This document shows positions 23,198 through 32,630 of a stretch of DNA of 34,571 nt, in pieces. The stretch is from a virus, in IMG/VR virus record IMGVR_UViG_3300009703_000061, positions 1-34,571 of that record; one strand, 5' to 3'. Position 1 is the stretch's first letter; each line of letters opens with the position of its first letter. Made by a program: the position numbers and the translations under genes. The notes under the pieces are model-generated. The model was not told where the DNA came from. It did no database searches and saw only the letters and a list, made by a program, of their open reading frames with translations.

Positions 23198-24210
23198 ATG
23201 ATTTTTTAAAAGATATAATAAAAGAAACTGGTAATGAATATGCATCACTTGTTGCAGATGGAGTAGAGGCTGGTGATACTGATACATTTATCGACACAGG
23301 TAGTTATATATTCAATGCGTTACTGAGTGGTAGTATCTATGGTGGATTACCATCTTCAAAAATTACAGCACTAGCAGGGGAGTCCGCCACAGGGAAGACG
23401 TATTTTTTATGTGGTATCGTCAAAAACTTTTTAGATGCAAACCCAGATAGTGGTGTAGTATACTTTGAAAGTGAAAGTGCGATTACGAAACAGATGATTA
23501 TTGATAGAGGTATCGACCCTAATAGAATTGTTATCGTTCCAGTTACCACAGTGCAAGAGTTTCGTACACAATCACTCAAAGTGTTGGATAGATATATGCA
23601 ACAAGACGTTGATGTTCGTAGACCAATGTTTATGTGTCTTGACTCACTTGGTATGTTGTCTACCACGAAAGAAGTAGAGGATACGGCAGATGGTAAAGAA
23701 ACAAGAGATATGACTAGAGCACAAGTTCTCAAAGCTGCGTTTCGTGTGTTGACATTGAAACTAGGTAAAGCAAAAGTTCCTATGGTTGTTACCAATCACA
23801 CTTATGATGTCGTTGGTTCTATGTTCCCAACAAAAGAGATGGGTGGTGGTTCTGGTCTGAAGTATGCAGCTTCATCTATCGTCTATCTGTCTAAGAAAAA
23901 AGAAAAAGACGGAACAGAGGTGATTGGTAATATTATACATTGTAAAAATCACAAGTCAAGAATTACTGTAGAGAACAAGATGGTTGATGTTCGATTGACA
24001 TATAATAAAGGTCTTGACAAATACTACGGACTACTTGACCTCGCACTCAAGTATGATATCTTCAAGTCGGTGTCTACTCGTATTGAACTACCAGATGGCA
24101 CGAAACAATATGCAAAGACAATCAACAATGACCCAGAAAAGTTCTTTACTGAAGACATTATGAAACAATTAGATGAGTGTGCAGATAAAGAATTTAGATA
24201 TGGCGAGTGA
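23194..24210 (+). CDS. uvsX: Recombinase UvsX (RecA/Rad51-like)
   Basis: A 338-residue strand-exchange protein (T4 UvsX is about 390; marine forms are shorter). It has an N-terminal [20 protein letters not shown], Walker [14 protein letters not shown] (about 60-72), the catalytic Glu in [12 protein letters not shown], Walker [13 protein letters not shown], and the DNA-binding loop region [11 protein letters not shown]. It ends with the acidic [12 protein letters not shown] tail. It works with gp46/gp47, polymerase and gp41 in recombination-dependent replication. It overlaps MazG by four bases and the next oxygenase by 11. Confidence 0.96.
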   Translation: MNDFLKDIIKETGNEYASLVADGVEAGDTDTFIDTGSYIFNALLSGSIYGGLPSSKITALAGESATGKTYFLCGIVKNFLDANPDSGVVYFESESAITKQMIIDRGIDPNRIVIVPVTTVQEFRTQSLKVLDRYMQQDVDVRRPMFMCLDSLGMLSTTKEVEDTADGKETRDMTRAQVLKAAFRVLTLKLGKAKVPMVVTNHTYDVVGSMFPTKEMGGGSGLKYAASSIVYLSKKKEKDGTEVIGNIIHCKNHKSRITVENKMVDVRLTYNKGLDKYYGLLDLALKYDIFKSVSTRIELPDGTKQYAKTINNDPEKFFTEDIMKQLDECADKEFRYGE

Positions 24211-24694
24211 AGTTCAAGTATATGATAATTTTTTAAGTAAGGCTGATTTTGATGAGTTGAAAAAAATACTTTTAGGTTTTAATTTTCCTTACTATTTCCA
24301 TACTTCTAAAGTTTCTGATGGAGATGGATTTCCTCAATTTACACATATCTTTTATGAAAAACATAATATTAACAGTGATTATTGTGATAATCTGAATCCC
24401 ATATTAGATAAATTAAATCTCGTATCATTGATAAGAATAAAAGTAAATTTACAATTAAAAGATACTGAAGTTAGAGTAACAGGTATGCATCATGATGTTC
24501 AAAATCCGATGGAAAACCAGAAGACAGGAATATTTTATATGAATACAAATAATGGTAAAACTGTATTTGAAAATGGAGAAGAGATTGATAGTGTTGAAAA
24601 CAGAATGATAATCTTTCCAGCATTAAAACAACACGCTGGTACAACTCATACAGACACTATGTATAGATGTCTAATTAACTTTAACTGGTTTTGA
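24200..24694 (+). CDS. 2-oxoglutarate/Fe(II)-dependent oxygenase (copy 6 of 7)
   Basis: 164 residues from ATG 24200 (in-frame upstream codons lie inside uvsX). [20 protein letters not shown] is the typical entry to this fold. [10 protein letters not shown] carries the H-x-D pair, [18 protein letters not shown] the middle strands, [15 protein letters not shown] the distal histidine, and [11 protein letters not shown] the 2-oxoglutarate arginine. Short oxygenases of this kind are widespread in marine T4-like phages; substrates are unknown. It seems more AT-rich in codon choice than uvsX. Confidence 0.83.
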   Translation: MASEVQVYDNFLSKADFDELKKILLGFNFPYYFHTSKVSDGDGFPQFTHIFYEKHNINSDYCDNLNPILDKLNLVSLIRIKVNLQLKDTEVRVTGMHHDVQNPMENQKTGIFYMNTNNGKTVFENGEEIDSVENRMIIFPALKQHAGTTHTDTMYRCLINFNWF

Positions 24695-24700
24695 GGTAAA

Positions 24701-25258
24701 ATGGAAACATTCATAAAAACATATGAAAATGCAATACCACACGTTCTGTGTGATATGCTGATTGAAAAGTTTGATGCAAACACAGATCAGTGGGAAAATA
24801 GAGATAAACGAACTGAGGATAGAGGTAATCTAAAATTCAACGAGGTACATCTTTTCAAATATATGGACACTTGGAAAGAAGAAGTGCAAGCACTCGCAGA
24901 CTTATTCAAGATATACGTTGATGACTACAAAAACCAATATAGTGAGTTCATGTTCCCACCCAAGTATGGTATCGAACCATTCAAAATGAAGAAGTATGAA
25001 GCAAATGGTTTGGACGAGTTTGGTTGGCACGTTGATGTAAACTCAACTGGAAGTATGAATAGATGGTTAGCATTCTTTTGTTATTTGTCTGATAATGATG
25101 AGGGATACACAAGTTTTCCATATCAGAAAGTTTCAACAGATTGTAAGAAGGGAACTATTGTAATGTTCCCACCAATGTGGCCATGGCTACATCAAGGTGT
25201 GAAACCAGTAAAGAAACCGAAGTATTTTTTAGGAAGTTATTTACATTATGTCGATTAG
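24701..25258 (+). CDS. 2-oxoglutarate/Fe(II)-dependent oxygenase (copy 7 of 7)
   Basis: A 185-residue oxygenase, METFIKTYENAIPHVLCDML at the start. DEFGWHVDVNS has the H-x-D iron pair, WLAFFCYLSDNDEGYTSF the core strand, KGTIVMFPPMWPWLHQGV the distal histidine, and KPKYFLGSYLHYVD a Lys likely to hold 2-oxoglutarate. It resembles prolyl-4-hydroxylase-like proteins. It directly follows copy 6 but differs strongly from it, so the pair is not a recent duplication. GAGG at 24693-24696 is a close ribosome binding site. Confidence 0.83.
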   Translation: METFIKTYENAIPHVLCDMLIEKFDANTDQWENRDKRTEDRGNLKFNEVHLFKYMDTWKEEVQALADLFKIYVDDYKNQYSEFMFPPKYGIEPFKMKKYEANGLDEFGWHVDVNSTGSMNRWLAFFCYLSDNDEGYTSFPYQKVSTDCKKGTIVMFPPMWPWLHQGVKPVKKPKYFLGSYLHYVD

Positions 25259-25559
25259 AGATCAATATGTTTTTATAACAAATAAAAATGAAGAAATGCA
25301 ATGTATAGGTATTCGAAAGGGAAAATTCGAAGGAGTAGTTTATAAATATGGTAAAGTATCTTTAGGTGAAGAAACTAAAGATGGAAACTTGCCTTTTCGG
25401 TTTGAGTATGATATACTAGACAATAATATGATTCCTAGAGAAGAATTTGAAGATGAAAACTTCTTCAATCTTCTTGGTGATATATTAGTAGATATAATTG
25501 ACAGACAGGAGAACTTAAATATTGGATACACAAACAATAGAGAGAACAACTCTCAGTAA
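25248..25559 (+). CDS. Conserved hypothetical protein between uvsX block and gp41
   Basis: 103 residues. It begins MSIRDQYVFITNKNEEMQCI and has a beta-rich first half (GIRKGKFEGVVYKYGKVSLG) and an acidic helical second half (EFEDENFFNLLGDILVDIID). Small proteins of similar layout lie between uvsX and gp41 in marine T4-like phages; function unknown. It overlaps the preceding oxygenase by 11 bases and gp41 by 38. Its 3' end holds the gp41 ribosome binding site. Confidence 0.75.
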   Translation: MSIRDQYVFITNKNEEMQCIGIRKGKFEGVVYKYGKVSLGEETKDGNLPFRFEYDILDNNMIPREEFEDENFFNLLGDILVDIIDRQENLNIGYTNNRENNSQ

Positions 25560-26910
25560 TCTAATCTATAACGAAAACTATGCAAGAAAAGTGTTGCCTT
25601 TTATCAAGGGTAAATATTTTGAAGTAAGAGAAGAAAGAATAATATTTGAAGAGATATCTAACTTTGTAGATAAATATAAAAAGATTCCCACACAAACATC
25701 TCTTGAAATTGAAGTGGGTGAAAGAAAAGATTTATCAGAAATAGAATATAAAAAAGTCGTTGATATAATCAAGACACTAGACCCTGTAGAGGTAGACTTT
25801 GATTGGCTCGTGGATCATACGGAGAAGTTTTGTAAGGATAAGGCGATTCACAATGCGATTGTTGATGGTATATCTATTATTGATGGGAGGGATAAGAATA
25901 GAACTCCAGACTCTATACCAAGCATTCTTACAGATGCCCTCGCAGTATCTTTTGATAACGCTGTGGGTCATGATTATATTGACGATGCTGATTCTAGATT
26001 TGAATTTTATCACAGAGTAGAAGAACGTATTCCGTTTGACTTAGACTTTTTCAATAAGATAACTAAAGGTGGACTACCACCAAAGACTTTGAATATCGCA
26101 CTTGCTGGTACTGGTGTTGGTAAATCACTGTTCATGTGTCACATGGCTGCGAACTGTATATCTCAAGGTAAAAATGTTTTGTATATCACTCTTGAGATGG
26201 CAGAGGAACGTATCGCAGAAAGAATAGATGCGAACTTGATGAACATCTCTATGGAAGATTTACATGACCTACCTAAGAAAATGTTTGATAGTAAGATTGC
26301 AAAGATAATTGAAAAGACATCTGGTAAACTGATAGTCAAAGAATATCCAACTGCATCTGCAAATGCAAATCACTTTCGTGGTCTGGTCAAAGAACTCGCA
26401 ATCAAGAAGTCTTTCAAACCAGATATGATATTCATAGATTATCTAAACATCTGTGCATCATCTAGGTTCAAAGCAGGACTAAACATCAATTCGTATACTC
26501 TGGTCAAGTCGATTGCAGAAGAACTGCGTGGTCTTGCAGTAGAAACAAATGTTCCTATCATGTCTGCAACTCAGACTACTAGGTCTGGTTTTGTGTCCAG
26601 TGATATTGGTCTTGAGGATACATCTGAGTCGTTTGGTCTGCCTGCAACTGCTGACTTGATGTTTGCGTTGATATCTACTGAAGAACTAGAAGACTTAGGA
26701 CAGATCGCAGTCAAACAGTTGAAGAACAGATACAATGACCCAACGATACACAAACGATTTGTTCTGAACATTGATCGTGCAAAAATGCGATTAAGTGATG
26801 CGGCCAGTGAAGAACAGACACTAGTTGATGATGGACAAGACGATACACCAGTGTTTGATAAAACATCTTTTGGTAAAAGAAACCTTGACTTTTCTAAGTT
26901 AAAAGTATAA
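25522..26910 (+). CDS. 41: Replicative DNA helicase gp41 (DnaB-like)
   Basis: A 462-residue hexameric helicase (T4 gp41 has 475). A DnaB-type N-terminal domain (residues 1-150) precedes the RecA-like core with Walker A, LAGTGVGKSLF (about 194-204), the catalytic Glu in LYITLEMAEERI, Walker B, DMIFIDYLNIC, and LKNRYNDPTIHKRFVLNID with the arginine-finger region. The start is TTG 25522 with AGGAG (25507-25511) ten bases upstream; the first in-frame ATG would remove part of the N-terminal domain. It is the last core replication gene in the window. Confidence 0.95.
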   Translation: MDTQTIERTTLSNLIYNENYARKVLPFIKGKYFEVREERIIFEEISNFVDKYKKIPTQTSLEIEVGERKDLSEIEYKKVVDIIKTLDPVEVDFDWLVDHTEKFCKDKAIHNAIVDGISIIDGRDKNRTPDSIPSILTDALAVSFDNAVGHDYIDDADSRFEFYHRVEERIPFDLDFFNKITKGGLPPKTLNIALAGTGVGKSLFMCHMAANCISQGKNVLYITLEMAEERIAERIDANLMNISMEDLHDLPKKMFDSKIAKIIEKTSGKLIVKEYPTASANANHFRGLVKELAIKKSFKPDMIFIDYLNICASSRFKAGLNINSYTLVKSIAEELRGLAVETNVPIMSATQTTRSGFVSSDIGLEDTSESFGLPATADLMFALISTEELEDLGQIAVKQLKNRYNDPTIHKRFVLNIDRAKMRLSDAASEEQTLVDDGQDDTPVFDKTSFGKRNLDFSKLKV

Positions 26911-26916
26911 TAAATA
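26885..26916 (+). promoter_or_regulatory. Probable late promoter at the end of gp41
   Basis: AATAAATA (26909-26916) matches NATAAATA, the late promoter of marine T4-like phages recognised by gp55-type polymerase, and lies 31 bases before the next start. A TTGACT (26885-26890) with a TATAAT (26906-26911) is also present, but the 15-base spacing is poor. The gene content changes from replication to long modular proteins here, in keeping with a late promoter. Confidence 0.55.
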
Positions 26917-26947
26917 ATAGGAAACTATATTTAAATGGGAAAGTGTC

Positions 26948-28102
26948 ATGTCAATAAGAGATCACATTCGTATCTTAAAACCATTACCTATAAAAGAATC
27001 TGTTGTAACAAAGATACGAAGTTTAACAGAAGCATATGATATATTCCCAAAGTCTGAGGGTGAGATAGACACCTTAGATATTCCACACAACAAAGACAAT
27101 CTAAAAGCACTACTAAAAGACGTACTATCGAAATCTGATGGTATGGCTGACCCAATCGCAATATCAAAAAATCCTAAAGAAAAGGTTGTTAAGATACACA
27201 GACTTGTCGCAGATAATCTTAACTTACCAGCGTTATCAAAGAGGTATGGTATCAAAGTATCTGCTGGTAATGGTTCAAGAGGTGGGACTGGTACAAAGAG
27301 TCAAGGATTTGGATTTGAGGGTCAAGTAACAAAAGATATAGAAACATATATCGCAGAGGGTGTTGATTCTCCAAACTTTACATATCCAGAGTTTATAAAA
27401 GAACTTCACGATACTGTGCTATCAAAACACTCAGACATACAAGTAAAACTAGAGGGTGGTGCGAATACTCGTAGACCACTTGTGTTCACAGATATAGGTG
27501 CGATAATTAAAGGTAGAGGATTACAGATAGGTAACCTAATAACAGACGTTACTGTCTATGGTGATGGTAAACCTTACTTTCTTTCACTGAAGTTTGGTGG
27601 CACAGTTACCTTCTTCAATGCTGGTGTTGCAACTATCTTTACAGAGGAACAATTCAAATCTGGTAAATTTAAAGACAAAAGAGCCAAACAACTTTTAGGT
27701 ATGTTTGGTATAGACGAGAAAAAATTTATTGACATTTTTGAAAAGTATGATAGAAAGACTGCAAGACAGATAGTTCCAAAGATAGAGGAGGACGTAACGA
27801 GAAAAGTTAACATGAGGTCACTATTGCAACTACTAGTCACAGGTATAGGTTATGGATATTACATGGTTCATAAGAAAGGTAAGAAAGTAGAGTATTATGA
27901 GATGACCAGAAGAAGAATGATGGACTCTGCAAAAGTAAGAAGTGTGAAAGTCTTATATCCAAAACCTGGCTCTGCAAAAAGAATAGACATAGAGGTCATC
28001 ACTAAACTTTACATATTCAAGATAAACATAAGAAACAAACAGGGTGGATTATACCCATCACATATTATGTGTGATTACAAACCAAATCCAGATGCAAAAT
28101 GA
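26948..28102 (+). CDS. Uncharacterised phage protein, possible PD-(D/E)xK nuclease fold
   Basis: A 384-residue protein of a family I know only from marine T4-like phages. After a charged N-terminus comes a glycine-rich segment, GNGSRGGTGTKSQGFGFEGQ. TDVTVYGDGKPYFLSLKFGG (about 198-217) has the layout of a PD-(D/E)xK active site (D, turn, strand ending S-x-K, with Ser where Asp/Glu is usual). FNAGVATIF follows. The C-terminal half is basic. It may be a nuclease or DNA-end-processing protein acting in packaging or recombination, or a structural protein that kept the fold. First gene after the late promoter. Confidence 0.55.
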   Translation: MSIRDHIRILKPLPIKESVVTKIRSLTEAYDIFPKSEGEIDTLDIPHNKDNLKALLKDVLSKSDGMADPIAISKNPKEKVVKIHRLVADNLNLPALSKRYGIKVSAGNGSRGGTGTKSQGFGFEGQVTKDIETYIAEGVDSPNFTYPEFIKELHDTVLSKHSDIQVKLEGGANTRRPLVFTDIGAIIKGRGLQIGNLITDVTVYGDGKPYFLSLKFGGTVTFFNAGVATIFTEEQFKSGKFKDKRAKQLLGMFGIDEKKFIDIFEKYDRKTARQIVPKIEEDVTRKVNMRSLLQLLVTGIGYGYYMVHKKGKKVEYYEMTRRRMMDSAKVRSVKVLYPKPGSAKRIDIEVITKLYIFKINIRNKQGGLYPSHIMCDYKPNPDAK

Positions 28103-29340
28103 AAACATTTTTAGAACTACAGGAAGATCACGCTGGTAAGAACCTACACCTAGAACATCTAGAGGATGAGATAATCAACAATGGTGTTGCTGGTGGTAGG
28201 GCCGCTATCAACTTTTTACAATCACTTAGAGATATGTTATCTGGTTCTGCACGTTCATCAGTAAACATGACAGTCAAGTGGGATGGTGCGCCTGCGATAT
28301 TCGCTGGTATCGACCCAAGTGATGGTAAGTTTTTTGTTGCAAAGAAATCAGTATTCAACGTCAACCCTAAACTATACAAGACTAGTGCAGAGATAGATGA
28401 AGACTTATCTGGAGATCTAAATGCAAAATTCAAAGTCGCACTCACAGAGTTCTCAAAACTTAGAATCAAAGGAGTCATACAAGGTGACCTCATGTACACA
28501 GATGACCTTTCGAAAGAAACTATTGAGGGGGTATCATATTACACTTTCCAGCCTAATACTATTGTTTACGCTGTTCCTGTTGATAGTGATCTTGGTAGGA
28601 TCATGAATAAGTCTAAAGTAGGAGTGGTGTGGCATACTACTTACACAGGTAGTTCACTACCAGAGATGAAAGCGTCATTTGGTGTAGATATATCTAAGTT
28701 ATCTAAACCATCTACTGTGTGGATGGACGATGCGACTTATAAAGATGTATCTGGTCGTGCAACCTTTACTCAAAAAGAAACAGACGCAGTGACGAAGATA
28801 CTATCACAGACAGGTAGAACATTCCAAAAAATAAATGCACCCCTGTTAAGACAGTTTCTAAATTTACAGAATAGTATGACAGGTGTGTTATCTGGTGCAT
28901 CACTCAAGACATATAATAACTCAAAGGTTCGTGCTGGTGAGATAATCAAGAACCCAAAGAAACACGCATCTGGTTATGTAGATTGGGTGCAGATGTCAAT
29001 ACAGAAACAGATAGACAAAGTAAAAAGTGATAAGGGTAAAGAGAAGTATACAAATATGCAGAAAGAATATGTGAGAGATTTCAAGAAACACGTTAATAAT
29101 CTTACACAAGTTATCACATTCCAGAATCTACTGGTAGATGCAAAGATGCAGATAGTAAAAAAACTAAATAGTGTTAAGGGTCTTACTGATACGTTCATTA
29201 GGACACCAAATGGATATAAAGTAACGAACCCAGAGGGGTACGTTGCGATTGATAGAGTTGGTGGTACAGCGGTCAAACTTGTAGACCGAATGGAGTTTTC
29301 GTTTAACAACTTTACTGCAATAAAGGCATGGGATAAATGA
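28099..29340 (+). CDS. DUF6267-like protein with nucleotidyltransferase-type KxDG motif
   Basis: A 413-residue protein similar to large uncharacterised families in marine T4-like phages. MTVKWDGAPAIFAGIDPSDG then FFVAKKSVF (K60-W-D-G63) resembles motif I of covalent nucleotidyltransferases (DNA/RNA ligases, capping enzymes: KxDG...SRxG), and GVIQGDLMYTDD (about 127-138) resembles motif III (GEL). Motifs IV and V are not obvious. The C-terminal third is helical and basic (KKHASGYVDWVQMSIQKQID). It overlaps its neighbours by four bases on both sides. A ligase-like or decayed ligase-fold role is inference. Confidence 0.6.
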   Translation: MKTFLELQEDHAGKNLHLEHLEDEIINNGVAGGRAAINFLQSLRDMLSGSARSSVNMTVKWDGAPAIFAGIDPSDGKFFVAKKSVFNVNPKLYKTSAEIDEDLSGDLNAKFKVALTEFSKLRIKGVIQGDLMYTDDLSKETIEGVSYYTFQPNTIVYAVPVDSDLGRIMNKSKVGVVWHTTYTGSSLPEMKASFGVDISKLSKPSTVWMDDATYKDVSGRATFTQKETDAVTKILSQTGRTFQKINAPLLRQFLNLQNSMTGVLSGASLKTYNNSKVRAGEIIKNPKKHASGYVDWVQMSIQKQIDKVKSDKGKEKYTNMQKEYVRDFKKHVNNLTQVITFQNLLVDAKMQIVKKLNSVKGLTDTFIRTPNGYKVTNPEGYVAIDRVGGTAVKLVDRMEFSFNNFTAIKAWDK

Positions 29341-29849
29341 AAAAGTTAAATGAACTCATGATAGAGAACCAAGAGTTCCAAGATAAAGAGTTAGAAGATC
29401 TTCTAGATCTCCGTAACGAAATACTGGAGATTACTGAGGAGTTCGAAAAACTTTACACCACCTATGATGTCATAGATGAAGGACTTATCAAAAGACTCAA
29501 TCTCCAAAAACTTTTCCAAAGGTCAAAGAAGGCTGCGATAAGAATGAAGAGATTGATGGCAAACCCAGCACATAAACAAAAGATTGCAAGATCAAAGAAA
29601 CGCATGAAGTCTACTGCACAACTCTTGGTCAAGGCAACAAAAGCTGCAAGAAATAAAATAAAAGATAAGTTCTTTCCACAATGGAGAGAAGCAGGTAGGC
29701 AGGCACTCGCAAAAATCAATCAGTTAGTGACAGTCAAACATGGTGCAAAGATTGCTAAGATGGCAAAAAGAGATCTACCAAAAGTAAAAGTCAAAGCAAG
29801 ACAAGATGCGAAAAGGGCGAGGGAACTAGGAGCAAATCCAAATGCGTAG
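29337..29849 (+). CDS. Highly basic helical protein, possible head or DNA-packing component
   Basis: 170 residues. An acidic helical N-terminus (ENQEFQDKELEDLLDLRNEI) precedes a long Lys/Arg/Ala-rich region (KKAAIRMKRLMANPAHKQK, AKMAKRDLPKVKVKARQDAK). Proteins of this composition occur in the structural-gene region of marine T4-like phages and may sit in the head with DNA, but this has no direct support here. ATGA overlap upstream; its end overlaps the next start by eight bases. Confidence 0.6.
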   Translation: MKKLNELMIENQEFQDKELEDLLDLRNEILEITEEFEKLYTTYDVIDEGLIKRLNLQKLFQRSKKAAIRMKRLMANPAHKQKIARSKKRMKSTAQLLVKATKAARNKIKDKFFPQWREAGRQALAKINQLVTVKHGAKIAKMAKRDLPKVKVKARQDAKRARELGANPNA

Positions 29850-32628
29850 ATTTCTTGAACTCATAGAACAAAAAGAGAATGTGGTATTTACATTTGGTAG
29901 GTTCAATCCACCTACAACTGGTCACGAAAAATTGATACAGAAAGTTGCATCTGTTGCTGGTAACAGTCCGTTTCGTATATATCCATCATATTCACAAAAC
30001 CAAAAGAAAGACCCACTACCATTTACACTCAAGATTGCATATATGAGAAAGATGTATCCAAAGTATGCAAGAAACATAATTGCAGACAAAGATGCAAGAA
30101 CAGCAATCAACATCGCAACTAAACTGTATGATGAAGGTTTTAAGAATGTGACTATGGTGGTCGGTTCTGATAGAGTAAGAGAGTTCTCATCTCTACTTAA
30201 TAACTATAATGGTGTCGAAGGTAAACGACATGGTTTCTATAAGTTTGATAACATCAATGTGGTATCTGCTGGAGAACGTGACCCAGATGCAGAGGGTGTC
30301 ACTGGTATGTCTGCATCTAAGATGCGACAAGCGGCTTCTGATAGTGACTTTGAATCATTTAGTCAAGGACTACCATCTGGTTTCAAAGATGGTAAGAAAC
30401 TCTATCTTGATGTAAGAAAACACATGGGTATTCGTGAAGAACGAGATATGGGTGAGATGACTGACTTTGAGTCACTTAGAGATATGTATCTTACAGGAAA
30501 AATTTGGAATATCGGTGATCTAGTAGAAGCAAATGGTATCGAAGGTAGAGTAATCAGAAAAGGTACAAACTATCTTGCATATAATGATAGTCAAGGTAAA
30601 GTACATAAGGTATGGTTGCATGAGATAAACCTAAATGAAATACAAAAAGGATTACGAAGAGTAAAACAAGACCCAGACATTAAAGGTGATAAAGGAACAG
30701 AACCAGCAAAGTATTACAAGGGTGTCAAGAAAAGTGTAAAACCAAAACGTGATGACCACTTTGAAAGAGGTGCAAAGATGGACGATGACAATCCAGCCGC
30801 ATACACACCAGCGCCTGGAGATAAGGACAAGTCTGGTAAACTCAAAAAGACAAAACCATCTAAACATACACTCAAGTTCAAAAAGATGTTTGGTGATGAT
30901 GTGAATGAGATGATGCCTGCGTTAGCAAGACTTGCAACGATTAAACCATCCACATATGCTGGTGCAGCTGCAGCTGTTGGACAAGCAGTTTCTAAAATGA
31001 AACCTAAAACAACTTCATCTAAATCAAGAAAATTGTCCAGAGAAGAAAATGAGATAGACGAGAGAGCACTTACAAAGTCACAACAAGACAGATTAGATGA
31101 CTTGGAAGCATTCTTAGGTCATTTACAAAGACTTAGAACTCCTCGCAAAGCAGAGATAGAAGCGACTAAGAAAAAGATTGCAAAACTCAAATCTGAGTTT
31201 GACCCAGATGACCTAGATGAGTCATGGAGTATTGATGAGATGACAGGTATAAATGTTCCAGAACTCATCAAGACAACAATATTCAGATTGACACATCCAA
31301 AAGGTTATAGGGATATAATACAGAAATATGCTGAGAGGGTGAAACAAACGACTGGACAACCTAGTAATGGTGCAATACTATCAGATATTGCAAGACAATT
31401 TGGTTTTGATAGAGTTAAACCAGTGCAAATGTATATTAATAAACTAGTTAAGAAAGGTAGGTTGCCACAAGAACTTGCAGCCGAGTACGAGGTAAATGAC
31501 ATGGAAGAAGATTTTCAATTAGACGAGAAGATTGCTGGATTAGTTAAAAAGTCTGAAAAGTCTAAAGTACCATATGGTATTCTCAAAAAGGTTTACAATC
31601 GTGGAATGGCCGCATGGAGAACAGGACACAGACCAGGCACTACACCACAACAATGGGCGTTTGCAAGAGTCAACTCATTCTTAACAGGAGGAGGTGCAAG
31701 AAAGGCAGATGCAGATCTATGGTCAAAGGCAAGTGCTGCGAAGAAGGCGAAGAAAGAAGAAATAGAATTTGATGAAAAATATGATAGTGACAAGTTTTTT
31801 GGTGGGAAAGGAACACCAGAACAGAGAACACAACTTCTTAAACTTCAAAACAAAGCATTGAGAGCTCTTGGTGGTTCACCCAAACAAAAAGAAATTAAAA
31901 AAGAAATAGATGCATTACGAAAAAAAATGGGAATGAAAGTTAGTGAAACCATAGAGGACGAACTAGGTGAAAGAACTATCAAGAGTAGAATGGGTAGGAT
32001 TGCACACAAGGTTTCTAAAAAGGGTAAGAAGACAATCATCACAGTCGATAAGAATGATGAATTAGATGCACAGAAAGCGATGAAGAATGACCCAGATTAT
32101 ATCTCTGGTAAGTTAAGAGTTGTTCCAGTAGGAGAAGAACTACAAGCATGGTATGAGTCAGTTGATACCAGAATGCAATACCAGTTAGATCATGGTGACG
32201 ATTGGTGGTGGAAGATGAACGAAGTGCATGATAAGATGTTAGAGAAACTTGGTCTTGATGAAGGTTGTTCAATAGATGGTGATGAAACACCTAAAGTTAG
32301 AATGACAATGAAAGAGTTTGCACTCAGAAATGCATGGGGTGAGATAGATGAAGCCGCTGAGTACGATGGAAGACCAGTTAAACTAAATAATCCTACAAGA
32401 GGCGATGTAAAGAAATACAAAGTTTATGTAAGAAATGACAAAGGTAATGTGGTCAAAGTTGAGTTTGGTGACCCCAACATGGAAATCAAACGAGATGACC
32501 CAGCAAGAAGAAAGTCTTTTCGTGCAAGACACAACTGCGATAATCCAGGCCCTAAGTATAAAGCAAGGTTCTGGTCGTGTAAGTTTTGGGAGAAAGGTAA
32601 GTCTGTAACGGACTTGATGAAAGGTTAG
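29842..32628 (+). CDS. Long modular protein with N-terminal nucleotidyltransferase domain
   Basis: 928 residues. The N-terminal ~185 residues are a cytidylyltransferase/NMN-adenylyltransferase-like domain: VFTFGRFNPPTTGHEKLI (HxGH-type TTGH), MVVGSDRVREF and GMSASKMRQAA (ISSTxxR-like). Then come lysine-rich linkers, an Asp/Glu-rich helical hairpin, a DUF5824-like block (PYGILKKVYNRGMAAWRTG, then WAFARVNSFLTGGG, about 573-625) and a cysteine-containing C-terminus, RARHNCDNPGPKYKARFWSC. Repeated acidic DE spacers join the blocks. Marine T4-like phages shuffle such blocks between large proteins of unknown, perhaps virion, function. Start ATG 29842 has TAGGAG (29827-29832) upstream. Confidence 0.75.
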   Translation: MRRFLELIEQKENVVFTFGRFNPPTTGHEKLIQKVASVAGNSPFRIYPSYSQNQKKDPLPFTLKIAYMRKMYPKYARNIIADKDARTAINIATKLYDEGFKNVTMVVGSDRVREFSSLLNNYNGVEGKRHGFYKFDNINVVSAGERDPDAEGVTGMSASKMRQAASDSDFESFSQGLPSGFKDGKKLYLDVRKHMGIREERDMGEMTDFESLRDMYLTGKIWNIGDLVEANGIEGRVIRKGTNYLAYNDSQGKVHKVWLHEINLNEIQKGLRRVKQDPDIKGDKGTEPAKYYKGVKKSVKPKRDDHFERGAKMDDDNPAAYTPAPGDKDKSGKLKKTKPSKHTLKFKKMFGDDVNEMMPALARLATIKPSTYAGAAAAVGQAVSKMKPKTTSSKSRKLSREENEIDERALTKSQQDRLDDLEAFLGHLQRLRTPRKAEIEATKKKIAKLKSEFDPDDLDESWSIDEMTGINVPELIKTTIFRLTHPKGYRDIIQKYAERVKQTTGQPSNGAILSDIARQFGFDRVKPVQMYINKLVKKGRLPQELAAEYEVNDMEEDFQLDEKIAGLVKKSEKSKVPYGILKKVYNRGMAAWRTGHRPGTTPQQWAFARVNSFLTGGGARKADADLWSKASAAKKAKKEEIEFDEKYDSDKFFGGKGTPEQRTQLLKLQNKALRALGGSPKQKEIKKEIDALRKKMGMKVSETIEDELGERTIKSRMGRIAHKVSKKGKKTIITVDKNDELDAQKAMKNDPDYISGKLRVVPVGEELQAWYESVDTRMQYQLDHGDDWWWKMNEVHDKMLEKLGLDEGCSIDGDETPKVRMTMKEFALRNAWGEIDEAAEYDGRPVKLNNPTRGDVKKYKVYVRNDKGNVVKVEFGDPNMEIKRDDPARRKSFRARHNCDNPGPKYKARFWSCKFWEKGKSVTDLMKG

Positions 32629-32630
32629 AC

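Noticed and set aside
25522-25600. gp41 starting with TTG inside the preceding gene as an annotation error
   Set aside because: The TTG has AGGAG ten bases upstream and the encoded N-terminus fits the DnaB-type domain, so the overlap is accepted.
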